Positions 27,931 to 35,694 of a stretch of 64,000 nucleotides of DNA are shown here, piece by piece (position 1 is the stretch's first letter; each line of letters opens with the position of its first letter). Made by a program: the position numbers and the translations under genes. The notes beneath the pieces were generated by a model. That model saw nothing but the letters and a program-made list of their open reading frames with translations, was not told where the DNA came from and made no database searches. The DNA lies in NCBI RefSeq assembly GCF_026011735.1, contig NZ_BRVN01000010.1:1-64000 (forward strand), in the 5' to 3' direction. This stretch comes from Dietzia sp. NCCP-2495. Lineage in GTDB: Bacteria; Actinomycetota; Actinomycetes; Mycobacteriales; Mycobacteriaceae.

Positions 27931-28590
27931 ATGCTCGACGCGCTGTTGGGGGAGGGCGCCGACCACCCGGGCTGGCCGATCGAGGCCGGGCCACTGCGCG
28001 TACGAGCCGGGGTGGTCACGCTCCGGCCGGTGCGACGCCGGGACGCGCGGGACTGGTCGGCACTGCGGTTGACGGAGCGCGACTACCTCGAACCGTGGGA
28101 GCCGACTGTCGAGGGACGCTGGCACGAGAACAACTCGCCTCGCGCCTGGCCCGCGATCCACGGGCAGCTGCGTCGCTTTGCACGGGCCGGCGCGACGATC
28201 CCGGCCGCCATCGAGGTCGACGGCCGCTACGCCGGGCAGATCACGGTCGGCGGCATCGTCCGTGGAGCCCTGCACTCGGGCTGGATTGGCTACTGGGTCG
28301 GTCAGCCCTTCACCGGTGGCGGAGTGGCCACCGCGGCGCTGGCGCTGGGGCTGGATCACGCCCTCGGTGCGGGGGCTCTGCACCGGGTCGACGCCACCGT
28401 GCGACCCCAGAACCACGCGAGCCGGGTGGTGCTCGAACGCTGCGGCTTCCGCGAAGAGGGACTGCTCAGGCGCTACCTCCACGTGGACGGTGCCTGGCGG
28501 GATCACCTGCTCGTGGCGCGCACCCGCGAGGAGCACGGGCGGGGTGCCGTGGCGGCTCTCGTCGGTGCGGGTCTGGCCACCCGCGTCTGA
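27931..28590 (+). CDS. rimJ: RimJ/RimL-type GNAT N-acetyltransferase
   Basis: A 219-residue GNAT enzyme: VVTLRPVRRRDARDWSALR N-terminus, the GYWVGQPFTGGGVATAALAL acetyl-CoA loop, and NHASRVVLERCGFREEGLLR (family motif B). It transfers acetyl groups from acetyl-CoA to N-termini, probably of a ribosomal or other protein. It sits between glp and glpR as in related genomes. Confidence 0.84.
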   Translation: MLDALLGEGADHPGWPIEAGPLRVRAGVVTLRPVRRRDARDWSALRLTERDYLEPWEPTVEGRWHENNSPRAWPAIHGQLRRFARAGATIPAAIEVDGRYAGQITVGGIVRGALHSGWIGYWVGQPFTGGGVATAALALGLDHALGAGALHRVDATVRPQNHASRVVLERCGFREEGLLRRYLHVDGAWRDHLLVARTREEHGRGAVAALVGAGLATRV

Positions 28591-28710
28591 GTAACTCCTG
28601 AGCATCGTGACCGGCGGCGCGCCGCCGCGAACTGCGAGGTCTGCGCCGTTACGGTTGGTTTCTCACCACGACGTCCCGAGTCGGGGTAGACGCTCGAGGA
28701 GGCCTGATCG

Positions 28711-29961
28711 ATGTCGAGCTCGCTGCTGATCATCCTACTGGTGGTGGTCTGGCTCTTCGTCCTCGCGCCGATGCTCATCCGGTCGCGCAATCCGATCCGC
28801 CGCACCGGTGACGCGTTGGCCCAGACGCGAACGCTGTACTCCGGTGGTTCCGGCCGCCTCGTGCCCAGCCGTGGGCGCGCGGCCGCGGACCCCGTGCAGG
28901 TCGAGCCGGAGGAGTCGCTCTTCGGGCTGCCGTCAGGGGCCGGTGCCACCGACGCCGAACTGCTCGACACCGAGACGTGGGAGCACATGTTCGAGCAGAC
29001 CTTGCGCCGCGAGGCCGCCAGCCGTCGGGGCGAGGCCGTCCGTCGCGCGATGGAGGAGCGTCGCGCGGCGGCCGCCGACGACGAGGCGTCCTCCGAGGAG
29101 ATCACGACCGAGATCCCGACCGTGTCCGAGGCCGGCAGCGGGGCCGGTGTCGACGGGGCGTCCCGGAGGGGCCGTGCCGTGCCGGCCGCCGCATCCGCCG
29201 GAGACGCCGGCGTGCGGGCCAACCGGAGCATCGATGATGCGGAGTTCGACGAGGCCACCGAGTCGGCCGATGCCGCGGAGTACGCCGAGTCCGTCGAGGC
29301 CTCACGACCCGAGGTGGTCGACGGCGAGCTGGTCGAGCGCCCGGCCCACGCACAGTCAGCCGAGGACATCGATCACGCCGAGGACGCGGCCGGGATCGAC
29401 GCCGAGGCCGTGCACCTGCACCGTGGTCGTCGTCGTCACCACCCCGAGCCCGAGGTCGAGCTCACCGACGCGGATCTGTCGTTCGCCGAGCGGCGGCGTG
29501 GGCGCGGGGCCTACGACCCGATGGCGGACCGGCTGGCCGCCGAGCAGCGTGCGCATGCCCGTCAGCGGACCGCGCTGATCCTCGTAGGACTGTCCGTGGT
29601 CGCGGTGATCGCCGCACTGCTCACCGTTCCGGCTGTCTGGTGGTTCGCCGGCGGCTCGATCCTGCTGCTGGCCGCTTACATGACTTACCTGCGTCGGCAG
29701 GTGCGGCTCGAGGAGAGTCTGCGTCGGCGCCGCGTCGAGCGCATGCGTCGCGCCCGGCTGGGCGTCGAGTCGCGTGAGGACGACGAACTGTCGATCGTAC
29801 CGCCGCGCCTGCGCCGGCCCGGTGCCGTGGTGCTGGAGATCGACGACGAGGACCCCGCATTCGACGTGCTGGACACGGTCGACCAGTACGAGGGCAGCGA
29901 TCCCGGCCACCACGACGACCGGGGCTTCCGCCGCGAGCCGCTGCGCAGGGCGGTCGGCTGA
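28711..29961 (+). CDS. glpR: Membrane protein GlpR/SepX-like, divisome partner of Glp
   Basis: A 416-residue protein: N-terminal membrane helix (SSLLIILLVVVWLFVLAPMLI, about 3-23) followed by IRSRNPIRRTGDALAQTRTL, a long acidic, probably disordered cytoplasmic region (about 60-275), two membrane helices (about 290-330) and a charged C-terminal tail (RRRRVERMRRARLG...). This architecture and the link to glp match corynebacterial GlpR and streptomycete SepX, which act at the divisome. No enzymatic motif is visible. Confidence 0.75.
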   Translation: MSSSLLIILLVVVWLFVLAPMLIRSRNPIRRTGDALAQTRTLYSGGSGRLVPSRGRAAADPVQVEPEESLFGLPSGAGATDAELLDTETWEHMFEQTLRREAASRRGEAVRRAMEERRAAAADDEASSEEITTEIPTVSEAGSGAGVDGASRRGRAVPAAASAGDAGVRANRSIDDAEFDEATESADAAEYAESVEASRPEVVDGELVERPAHAQSAEDIDHAEDAAGIDAEAVHLHRGRRRHHPEPEVELTDADLSFAERRRGRGAYDPMADRLAAEQRAHARQRTALILVGLSVVAVIAALLTVPAVWWFAGGSILLLAAYMTYLRRQVRLEESLRRRRVERMRRARLGVESREDDELSIVPPRLRRPGAVVLEIDDEDPAFDVLDTVDQYEGSDPGHHDDRGFRREPLRRAVG

Positions 29962-30020
29962 GACGCACCCGAGCCGGTGGATCGGGAGATTCGCGCCCGC
30001 CACTGTTGACGCGACGACAC

Positions 30021-30050
30021 ACGCCGCGACCGGAGATCCGGTCGCGGCGT
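30021..30050. terminator. Bidirectional terminator between glpR and the redox-methyltransferase gene
   Basis: A perfect 14-bp stem (30021-30034 with 30037-30050) and a two-base centre, between the converging ends at 29961 and 30115. Confidence 0.8.
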
Positions 30051-30114
30051 GAGTCATTTCCGTGGGGGCTGGGCCGGAAGCCTCAAGACTGGAGCTGGCT
30101 GGCGCGGGCGCCTC

Positions 30115-31764
30115 TCAGGTGAGGCGACGGAGGAGAAGAACGCCGTCCTTGATCGTGGCCGTCTGCGTGCCGTCAGGAGACGTTATCTCGCGCGGGCGGA
30201 TCTCCTGCATGACGACCTCCCACGCCGCGGGGTCGAAGGCGAGCTGCTCGAGCTCTTCGGCGGGGGTGGGCAATGCGTGCACGCCGTGGCCGTTCCCGTG
30301 TCCGTGAGAGCGGCCGTGGACGTGCGTGACGAGCAGTAGATGTCCGCCGGGGCGGAGGCGGTCGGCAGCGCGACGAAGGATGTCGATGCGCTGGAGCTCG
30401 ACCTCGGAGTGGAAGAAGCTGGCCGTCACCAGGTCGAACTGCTTGTCGGTATGCCACGTGGTCAGGTCGTGCGCCACCCACTCGATGCTGCTGGAGACTC
30501 CACGCGCGGATGCGGCGTCGGCCCCGCGAGCGGTGGCGGTGGGGGAGATGTCCACTGCGGTGACCTGCCAACCGTGCTCGGCGAGCCAGACCGCGTCGCC
30601 GCCCTCACCGCAGCCGAGCTCGAGGACGTCTCCGGCTTCGAGCGTGCGGACCACCGCGGCGGTGGACTCGTTGACGTTGCCCGACCAGCGGATCTCGCCA
30701 CCGGAGTGCCGGCGCTCCCAGTGGTCGGCGGGGGAGTCGACGGAGGTGGCGTGCTCGGCGGGGGAGTCGGCGGAGGTCGTGTAGTCGGCTGAGGAGTCGC
30801 CGGCAGCGGCGCGCTCGGCGGCGTCGAAGTCCTCGGTCACGAGCGCCATGTTGACCATGCCGCCGGCCCTGGCGCCGGCTGCCATGGCCACGGGTACGGT
30901 CGCGCTCGGGTCGGACACGTTCCCGGCTGCCCAGATCCGCGGGTGGCTGGTCTGTCCCACGATGTCCGTGGCGAGGAACGACCCCATTGGAGTGCTCGCC
31001 CGCTCCAGATCGAAGTGCGCGACGAGATCGTCGTGGGGCTGCGCCTGCGAGGCGACGAAGATCGCGTCGACCTCCACCATCGAGCCGTCGGCAAGCCGGA
31101 CGCCGCGCAGCTCGCCGTCACGGGAGACGACCTCACGGACTGGAGTGTCGATCAGCGTGACGCCGCGAGAGGCGAGCCGTGACGCGACCGGGGGGTCGAT
31201 CTCGCCGAGTGCGGCGGTGAAGAACACGAGATCCGCGCTCCACTGGCGCACGAGCTGCGCCTGGTGGAGCGACATCTCGCTCGTCCCCAGAACTGCTAGC
31301 CGGCGGCCCCGGACCTCCCACCCGTGGCAGTACGGGCAGTGCAGGACGCTGGTGCCCCAGCGGTCGCGGAGCCCGGGAATCTCGGGAAGGCCATCGGTCA
31401 TTCCCGTCGCCAGGATCAGGGCCCGCGCGACGGCGGGCGCGGCGTCAGCGAACCGGACGGTTAGGCCGGCCTCGTCGTCGTCGCCCTCCTCCACGCTCGT
31501 CACCACACCACGTCGGACGGTGACGTGGTACGCCGACAGTTCGTGGCGGCCGCGGCGGAGGAGTTCGGCGGGGTCCGTGCCGTCGTCGCCCAGGACGCCG
31601 TGCATGTGGGCGGCGAACCGGTTGCGGGGCTCGCCTGCGTCCACCACGAGGACGCGGCGGCGGGCGCGGCCGAGCATCAGGGCTGCGGACAGTCCGGCGG
31701 CGCCACCGCCGATGACGATCGCATCCCAGCGGTCTGTCAGTGGGGTGGTGGGGTTTTCTCTCAT
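30115..31764 (-). CDS. Fusion: thioredoxin-reductase-like FAD enzyme + SAM methyltransferase
   Basis: A 549-residue two-domain protein. Residues 1-310 are a low-Mr thioredoxin-reductase-like flavoprotein: FAD loop IGGGAAGLSAALMLGRA, redox pair in CPYCHG, second nucleotide-type segment LAVLGTSEMSLHQ, and IWAAGNVSD near the end. A degenerate linker (about 325-370, repeated SADSPAEH units) leads to a class I methyltransferase (about 370-549) with motif I VLELGCGEGGDA, VTAVDIS and a His-rich loop HVHGRSHGHGNGHGVH. The fusion suggests a thiol/disulfide substrate that is redox-processed and then S-methylated; that is inference. The start is ATG 31764. It is divergent from an XRE-cupin regulator across a palindrome. 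Confidence 0.85.
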   Translation of the reverse strand: MRENPTTPLTDRWDAIVIGGGAAGLSAALMLGRARRRVLVVDAGEPRNRFAAHMHGVLGDDGTDPAELLRRGRHELSAYHVTVRRGVVTSVEEGDDDEAGLTVRFADAAPAVARALILATGMTDGLPEIPGLRDRWGTSVLHCPYCHGWEVRGRRLAVLGTSEMSLHQAQLVRQWSADLVFFTAALGEIDPPVASRLASRGVTLIDTPVREVVSRDGELRGVRLADGSMVEVDAIFVASQAQPHDDLVAHFDLERASTPMGSFLATDIVGQTSHPRIWAAGNVSDPSATVPVAMAAGARAGGMVNMALVTEDFDAAERAAAGDSSADYTTSADSPAEHATSVDSPADHWERRHSGGEIRWSGNVNESTAAVVRTLEAGDVLELGCGEGGDAVWLAEHGWQVTAVDISPTATARGADAASARGVSSSIEWVAHDLTTWHTDKQFDLVTASFFHSEVELQRIDILRRAADRLRPGGHLLLVTHVHGRSHGHGNGHGVHALPTPAEELEQLAFDPAAWEVVMQEIRPREITSPDGTQTATIKDGVLLLRRLT

Positions 31765-31792
31765 GGATGTAGTGTGTCCGCGACCGTGCTTA

Positions 31793-31814
31793 TACTGCAA
31801 GGCAGTTTGCAGTA
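31793..31814. promoter_or_regulatory. Palindromic operator in the divergent redox/XRE promoter
   Basis: Inverted repeat TACTGCAA (31793-31800) and TTGCAGTA (31807-31814) with a six-base spacer, lying between the two divergent starts (31764 and 31833) and only 18 bases from the regulator's start codon. Likely the binding site of the XRE-cupin protein, controlling both directions. Confidence 0.72.
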
Positions 31815-31832
31815 TTGGCAAGGAGTTGATGT

Positions 31833-32393
31833 GTGGTGGCCGATGACCTCAAGCAGGTGGGACTGAGGCTCCGGGCGTTTCGGCACAGTCGTGGCTGGAC
31901 GCTCGACGAGCTGGCTGAGAGGGCGGAGATGTCGGCGAGCACGCTCTCCCGACTGGAATCGGGGAAGCGTCAAGCCAGTCTCGAGCTCCTGCTCCCACTG
32001 GTCCGGCAGCTCGGGATCCGACTCGACGATCTGGTGGCGCCCGAGGTCGCCGATCCGCGGGTGCGGCGGCCCGTCATCTATCGCGACGGGATGACGATCG
32101 CCCCGCTCGCGCCAGAGGGATCTCCCGTATCCACCTACAAGATCACCTATCCACCGGCCCCGACGACGCCGGAGCCGCGCGTGCACGACGGGTTCGAGTG
32201 GATCTACGTCCTGTCCGGCAAGCTCCGATTGGTGCTGGGGGATCAGGAGCTGATCCTCGTGCGCGGGGAGGCCGCCGAGTTCGACACGCGCGTGCCGCAC
32301 AGCATGTCCGCCGCCGGGGCGAAGCCGGCTCAGGTGATCAGCATCTTCAACGACGACGGCATGCGGATGCACACGCACACGGCGGGCGAGTGA
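31833..32393 (+). CDS. XRE-cupin transcriptional regulator
   Basis: A 186-residue regulator: N-terminal HTH_XRE (RLRAFRHSRGWTLDELAERAEMSASTLSRLESGKRQASLELLLPLVRQL, about 10-60) and C-terminal cupin_2 beta-barrel (EWIYVLSGKLRLVLGDQELILVRGEAAEFDTRVPHSM). The cupin senses a small ligand in this class. GTG 31833 has AAGGAG at 31820-31825. It probably represses itself and the divergent fusion enzyme. Confidence 0.88.
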   Translation: MVADDLKQVGLRLRAFRHSRGWTLDELAERAEMSASTLSRLESGKRQASLELLLPLVRQLGIRLDDLVAPEVADPRVRRPVIYRDGMTIAPLAPEGSPVSTYKITYPPAPTTPEPRVHDGFEWIYVLSGKLRLVLGDQELILVRGEAAEFDTRVPHSMSAAGAKPAQVISIFNDDGMRMHTHTAGE

Positions 32394-32551
32394 CGGGCGG
32401 TGGGACGCGAGCGACGGGACATGGGCAAACGGCTCTGGCGGGCGGCATCGGGGCCCCTCCACCCTCCCGGTTTGGTTTGCGGCCCAGGGGTGCTGGTAAG
32501 GTAATCCCCGCTGCTCGAGAGGGTGGCAACCGCGACTCGTAAGAGTTGCGG

Positions 32552-32624
32552 GGGGCTATAGCGCAGTTGGTAGCGCGTCTCGTTCGCATCGAGAAGGTCA
32601 GGGGTTCGATTCCCCTTAGCTCCA
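32552..32624 (+). tRNA. tRNA-Ala (anticodon CGC)
   Basis: A complete 73-base cloverleaf: acceptor GGGGCTA/TAGCTCC, D arm GCGC-AGTTGGTA-GCGC, anticodon stem TCTCG/CGAGA with loop TTCGCAT (anticodon CGC, reading GCG), T arm AGGGG-TTCGATT-CCCCT, discriminator A. The 3' CCA is not encoded. Confidence 0.95.
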
Positions 32625-32639
32625 CAATAGAGACAGGTC

Positions 32640-32674
32640 AGAGGCCGTTCCCGCGGAAAGCGGGGACGGCCTCT
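32640..32674 (+). terminator. Terminator after tRNA-Ala
   Basis: Stem 32640-32654 with 32660-32674 (AGAGGCCGT... / ...ACGGCCTCT, one G-T pair) around a GAAA-type loop, 16 bases after the tRNA. Confidence 0.75.
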
Positions 32675-32938
32675 GAGCATTCAGCGGGTGCTGGCGTTGC
32701 AGGCGGGCTCGAGTCTCGACCCTCAGCTCCCGGGAACCGGATCCGGCCCGGCGCCGTGCTCGGCGACGTAGGCCACGGGCCATGGTGGGGAGGTTGACGA
32801 AGATCATCGAGAACTCCTCGAGGTCGGTTCCGGCGCGGTCGCGAGTCGTGCGCGCGGAGTCGACGCGGCCAACGATTCTCCTGCTGCGGGGCGGTGTCAA
32901 TGGGGTCGAGGCCTGGCGGCATCCGTAGCATCGACGCG

Positions 32939-33388
32939 GTGTCGACTGATCCGCGTGCCGAGCTGGCAACGTCGAGCTCCACGCCCGCAGCCCCGGGCAT
33001 CTCCGCATCCGCCCCAGGGATCGCCTCGCCGGCCCGCCGCTGGCTTTTCCTCGCCTGCGCCATCGCGCTGGAGGTCTCCGGATCGCTGTCCCTGAAGGGG
33101 GCGCTCGAGACGCCGGTGCTGTACGTCGTCGTCGTCGGCGGATACCTCGGCTCGTTCGTGTTTCTCGCCCGCACCCTCCGGGCCGGTCTGCCACTGGGCG
33201 TCGCGTACGGGATCTGGGGCGCGGCTGGCGTGGCGATGACCGCGGTCTTGTCGGCGTGGATCTTCGGCGAGCCGCTGACGGGGCTGATGGCGCTGGGGAT
33301 CGCCGTGATCATCGCGGGTGTGCTGTGCGTCGAGTTGGGGTCGCAGCGGGCGGCGGATTCGGTGCCGACCCGCGAGGCTCGCTCGTGA
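32939..33388 (+). CDS. SMR-family multidrug efflux subunit (first of a pair)
   Basis: A protein of about 149 residues with a non-conserved Ser/Pro/Ala-rich N-terminal tail (about 1-30) and a four-helix SMR core: RRWLFLACAIALEVSGSLSLKGA with the essential membrane Glu (ALEVSG), then GVAYGIWGAAGVAMTAVLSAWIFGEPL. SMR proteins exchange protons for cationic drugs or guanidinium. The start is GTG 32939; an in-frame ATG at 32894 is possible. Its stop overlaps the partner's GTG. Confidence 0.82.
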   Translation: MSTDPRAELATSSSTPAAPGISASAPGIASPARRWLFLACAIALEVSGSLSLKGALETPVLYVVVVGGYLGSFVFLARTLRAGLPLGVAYGIWGAAGVAMTAVLSAWIFGEPLTGLMALGIAVIIAGVLCVELGSQRAADSVPTREARS

Positions 33389-33705
33389 TCGCGTGGGTGT
33401 ACCTCGCGTCGGCCATCGCCTGCGAGGTCGCCGCGACCCTCTCGCTGCGCCGGGCCGTGGAGGTGCCGCGCTGGTACGCGCTGGTGGTGCCCGGGTATCT
33501 GGCGTCGTTCGTGTTGCTCTCGCTCACGTTGGCGGCGGGGATGGCGCTCGGCGTGGCGTACGGGGTATGGACGGCGACGGGCGTGGCCCTGACGGCGCTG
33601 CTGAGCCGCGTGCTGTTCAAGGAGGCGCTGACGCCGTTGATGGTGGCCGGGATCGGGCTGATCGCCGCGGGCGTGTTGCTCGTCGAGATGGGATCCGGCG
33701 CCTGA
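33385..33705 (+). CDS. SMR-family multidrug efflux subunit (second of a pair)
   Basis: A 106-residue four-helix SMR protein: WVYLASAIACEVAATLSLRRAVE with the essential Glu, GVAYGVWTATGVALTALLSRVLFKEALTP. GTG 33385 overlaps the stop of the first SMR gene (GTGA). Tandem, unequal SMR genes usually form antiparallel heterodimers. It has normal length, without the long tail of its partner. Confidence 0.86.
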   Translation: MIAWVYLASAIACEVAATLSLRRAVEVPRWYALVVPGYLASFVLLSLTLAAGMALGVAYGVWTATGVALTALLSRVLFKEALTPLMVAGIGLIAAGVLLVEMGSGA

Positions 33706-33829
33706 GGTGCGTGGTGGGTGCGGGAGAGGTGACCCTATGCCGCGCAGGTAGGCGGAGGGATTGGGTCCCGACGACGACGACAACGGCGCTTGCAGGTGCA
33801 AAACTGCTGGCAGGCACCCCGGCGATTGG

Positions 33830-33843
33830 TGGAACACGTTATA
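33830..33843. promoter_or_regulatory. KstR-like operator
   Basis: TGGAACACGTTATA fits the KstR consensus TnnAACnnGTTnnA at every fixed position. It ends eight bases before the start codon of the broken flavin oxidoreductase gene. KstR is the TetR repressor of cholesterol catabolism in mycolata. Confidence 0.5.
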
Positions 33844-33851
33844 GTTCCGGC

Positions 33852-34533
33852 ATGTCTCTCGCGCCTGGAACCCCCGCGCCCGACGTCTTCAGTCCCGGCA
33901 AGATCGGCAATGTGACGCTGCGTAACCGCATCGTCAAGGCCGCCACCTTCGAAGGCAGATGCCCGAACGGACGCGTGACCGACGAGCTGATCGAGTTCCA
34001 CGCCGAATACGCGCGCGGTGGGGTGGGTATGACCACCGTCGCCTACCTCGCCACCTCTCCCGAAGGCCGCCGACGCCCTGGTCATGACGGTCGGTAGTTC
34101 GCTGCTCAACCCGATCTACCTGTTCAAGGGTGACGCGCCGCTCGCGGAGTTCGCCGCCACGCAGCCTGCGGTCATCAAGATGGGCATGAAGGTCATCGGC
34201 CCGAAGATGTTCAAGGAATACCCGTACACCGACGCGTACATGTTCGACGACGCGCGGCAGATCCGCGAGGCGATCGACCTGCCGATGATGCTGCTCGGTG
34301 GCATCGTCGACCGCCCGTCGATGGACAAGGCCACGGGCGCCGGATTCGACTTCGTGGCCATGGGCCGCGGCTTGCTCCGCGAGCCCGACCTGCCGCTCAA
34401 GTTGCAGGAGGACGAGCGTCGCCGGTCGCTGTGCGTGCACTGCAACCGCTGCATGGCCACCATCTACTCCGGCAGCCGGTGTGTCCTGCGGGAGTACGTG
34501 CGGCCGATCCCGGCGCGATCCTCCGCGTCGTAG
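33852..34533 (+). pseudogene. NADH:flavin oxidoreductase (old yellow enzyme family), internal deletion
   Basis: ATG 33852 opens a normal OYE-like N-terminus (DVFSPGKIGNVTLRNRIVKAATFEGRCPNGRVTDELIEFHAEYARGG...), in frame until TAG at 34095-34097. From about 34068 a different frame encodes a normal OYE C-terminus (ADALVMTVGSSLLNPIYLF...GFDFVAMGRGLLREPDLP...CVHCNRCMATIYSG). About 75 N-terminal and 160 C-terminal residues remain of roughly 400; the FMN-barrel centre is gone and the frame is shifted. A single deletion joining two short GAAGGCC/AAGGCCG-like stretches near 34062-34072 explains it. Certainly inactive unless assembly error. Confidence 0.85.
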
Positions 34534-34667
34534 AGACGCGGCACGATCCTTCGCCTCGTAGTCGCGCGGCGTGATCCCGGACTGACTCCTGGCCTGCCCC
34601 CGGAGTCGCTCTCCGCGTGGCGCTGGTGATGTCGACGGCGCTGTGCGGACGAGGCATAGTGGTCGGC

Positions 34668-35579
34668 GTGTTCAGTGGACTGAGTGCATTCCCCCTGACC
34701 CCGTTCACCAGCGGGGGACCCGACAACGGTGGCGAGCCCGACCTCGACGCCTACTCCCGCCTGATCGCCGGGCTGGTCGCCGCCGGAGTCGATTCCGTGG
34801 GGGCGCTGGGCTCGACCGGCGGCTACCCGTACCTTCCGCGGCATCATCGACGCGACCTCGCCCGGGTCGCCGTGCGCGCGGCCGGATCCCGCCCGGTGAT
34901 CGTGGGGGTGGGGGCGCTCACGACGCGGGAGATCCTCGAGCACGTGGCGGACGCCGAGGACGCGGGAGCGGCCGGGATCCTCGTGCCGCCGCTGGGCTAC
35001 CAGCGACTCCGCCCGGCTGAGGTGGTGTCCCTGTACCGGACGGTCACCGGCGAGACCTACCTGCCTGTGGTGGTGTACGACAACCCGGTCACCACCGGCT
35101 ACACCTTCACCCGCGAAGTGCTCACCGAGGTGGCCGCGCTGCCCCGAGTGGTCTCGGTCAAGATCCCACCCGTGACGGCCGACCCCGACCGGTCGCACGA
35201 ACAACTCGCCGACCTCCGCGAGGCGGTGTCGCGCTACGTGTCGTTGGGGATCAGCGGGGACCGGGTGGGCGCGCAGGGGCTGCTCGGTGGGTGCGACACC
35301 TGGTACAGCGTGCTCGCGGGCGTGTTCCCGAAGACGTGCAAGGCGATCACCGTCGCCGCCCAAGAGGGGGACCGGGAGCGGGCGTTGGAACTGTCCGCGG
35401 AGTTGAACCCGGTGTGGGACCTGTTCGACTCCTACGGCAGCTACCGCGCGGTGTCGGCGATCGCTGCCGAGATCGGACTGGTCCGTCCGGAGGGACTCCA
35501 TCACCCGGTTCTGCCGCTCAGTGGGGTCGAGCGCGACGAGGTCCGGACCGCCCTCGAGGCCGTCGGGACTCACGACTGA
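34668..35579 (+). CDS. Dihydrodipicolinate synthase-family aldolase
   Basis: A 303-residue TIM-barrel lyase of the DapA/NAL superfamily. The Schiff-base lysine is in VVSVKIPP and the conserved Tyr in VVVYDNPVTTGY; ALGSTGGYPYL takes the place of the GTTGE loop, so the substrate is probably not aspartate semialdehyde. The start is GTG 34668 (VFSGLSAFPLTPF), the normal family N-terminus. It is followed by an SDR gene on the same strand, about 115 bases away. Confidence 0.82.
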   Translation: MFSGLSAFPLTPFTSGGPDNGGEPDLDAYSRLIAGLVAAGVDSVGALGSTGGYPYLPRHHRRDLARVAVRAAGSRPVIVGVGALTTREILEHVADAEDAGAAGILVPPLGYQRLRPAEVVSLYRTVTGETYLPVVVYDNPVTTGYTFTREVLTEVAALPRVVSVKIPPVTADPDRSHEQLADLREAVSRYVSLGISGDRVGAQGLLGGCDTWYSVLAGVFPKTCKAITVAAQEGDRERALELSAELNPVWDLFDSYGSYRAVSAIAAEIGLVRPEGLHHPVLPLSGVERDEVRTALEAVGTHD

Positions 35580-35694
35580 GCTCTGCACCGCGCCTGACCC
35601 ACGCCGCGAGACGTCCGGTCACGAGGGCCCGCCGACCGCTACGGTGGGACACCAGCGGTCCGATCCGACTTCGCGGGCCGGGACAGGGGAGCAG

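Noticed and set aside
32347-32625. Minus-strand frame starting MELRGIEPLTFSMRTRR across the tRNA
   Set aside because: It is the complement of tRNA-Ala(CGC), a well-known false gene; the tRNA fold is complete.
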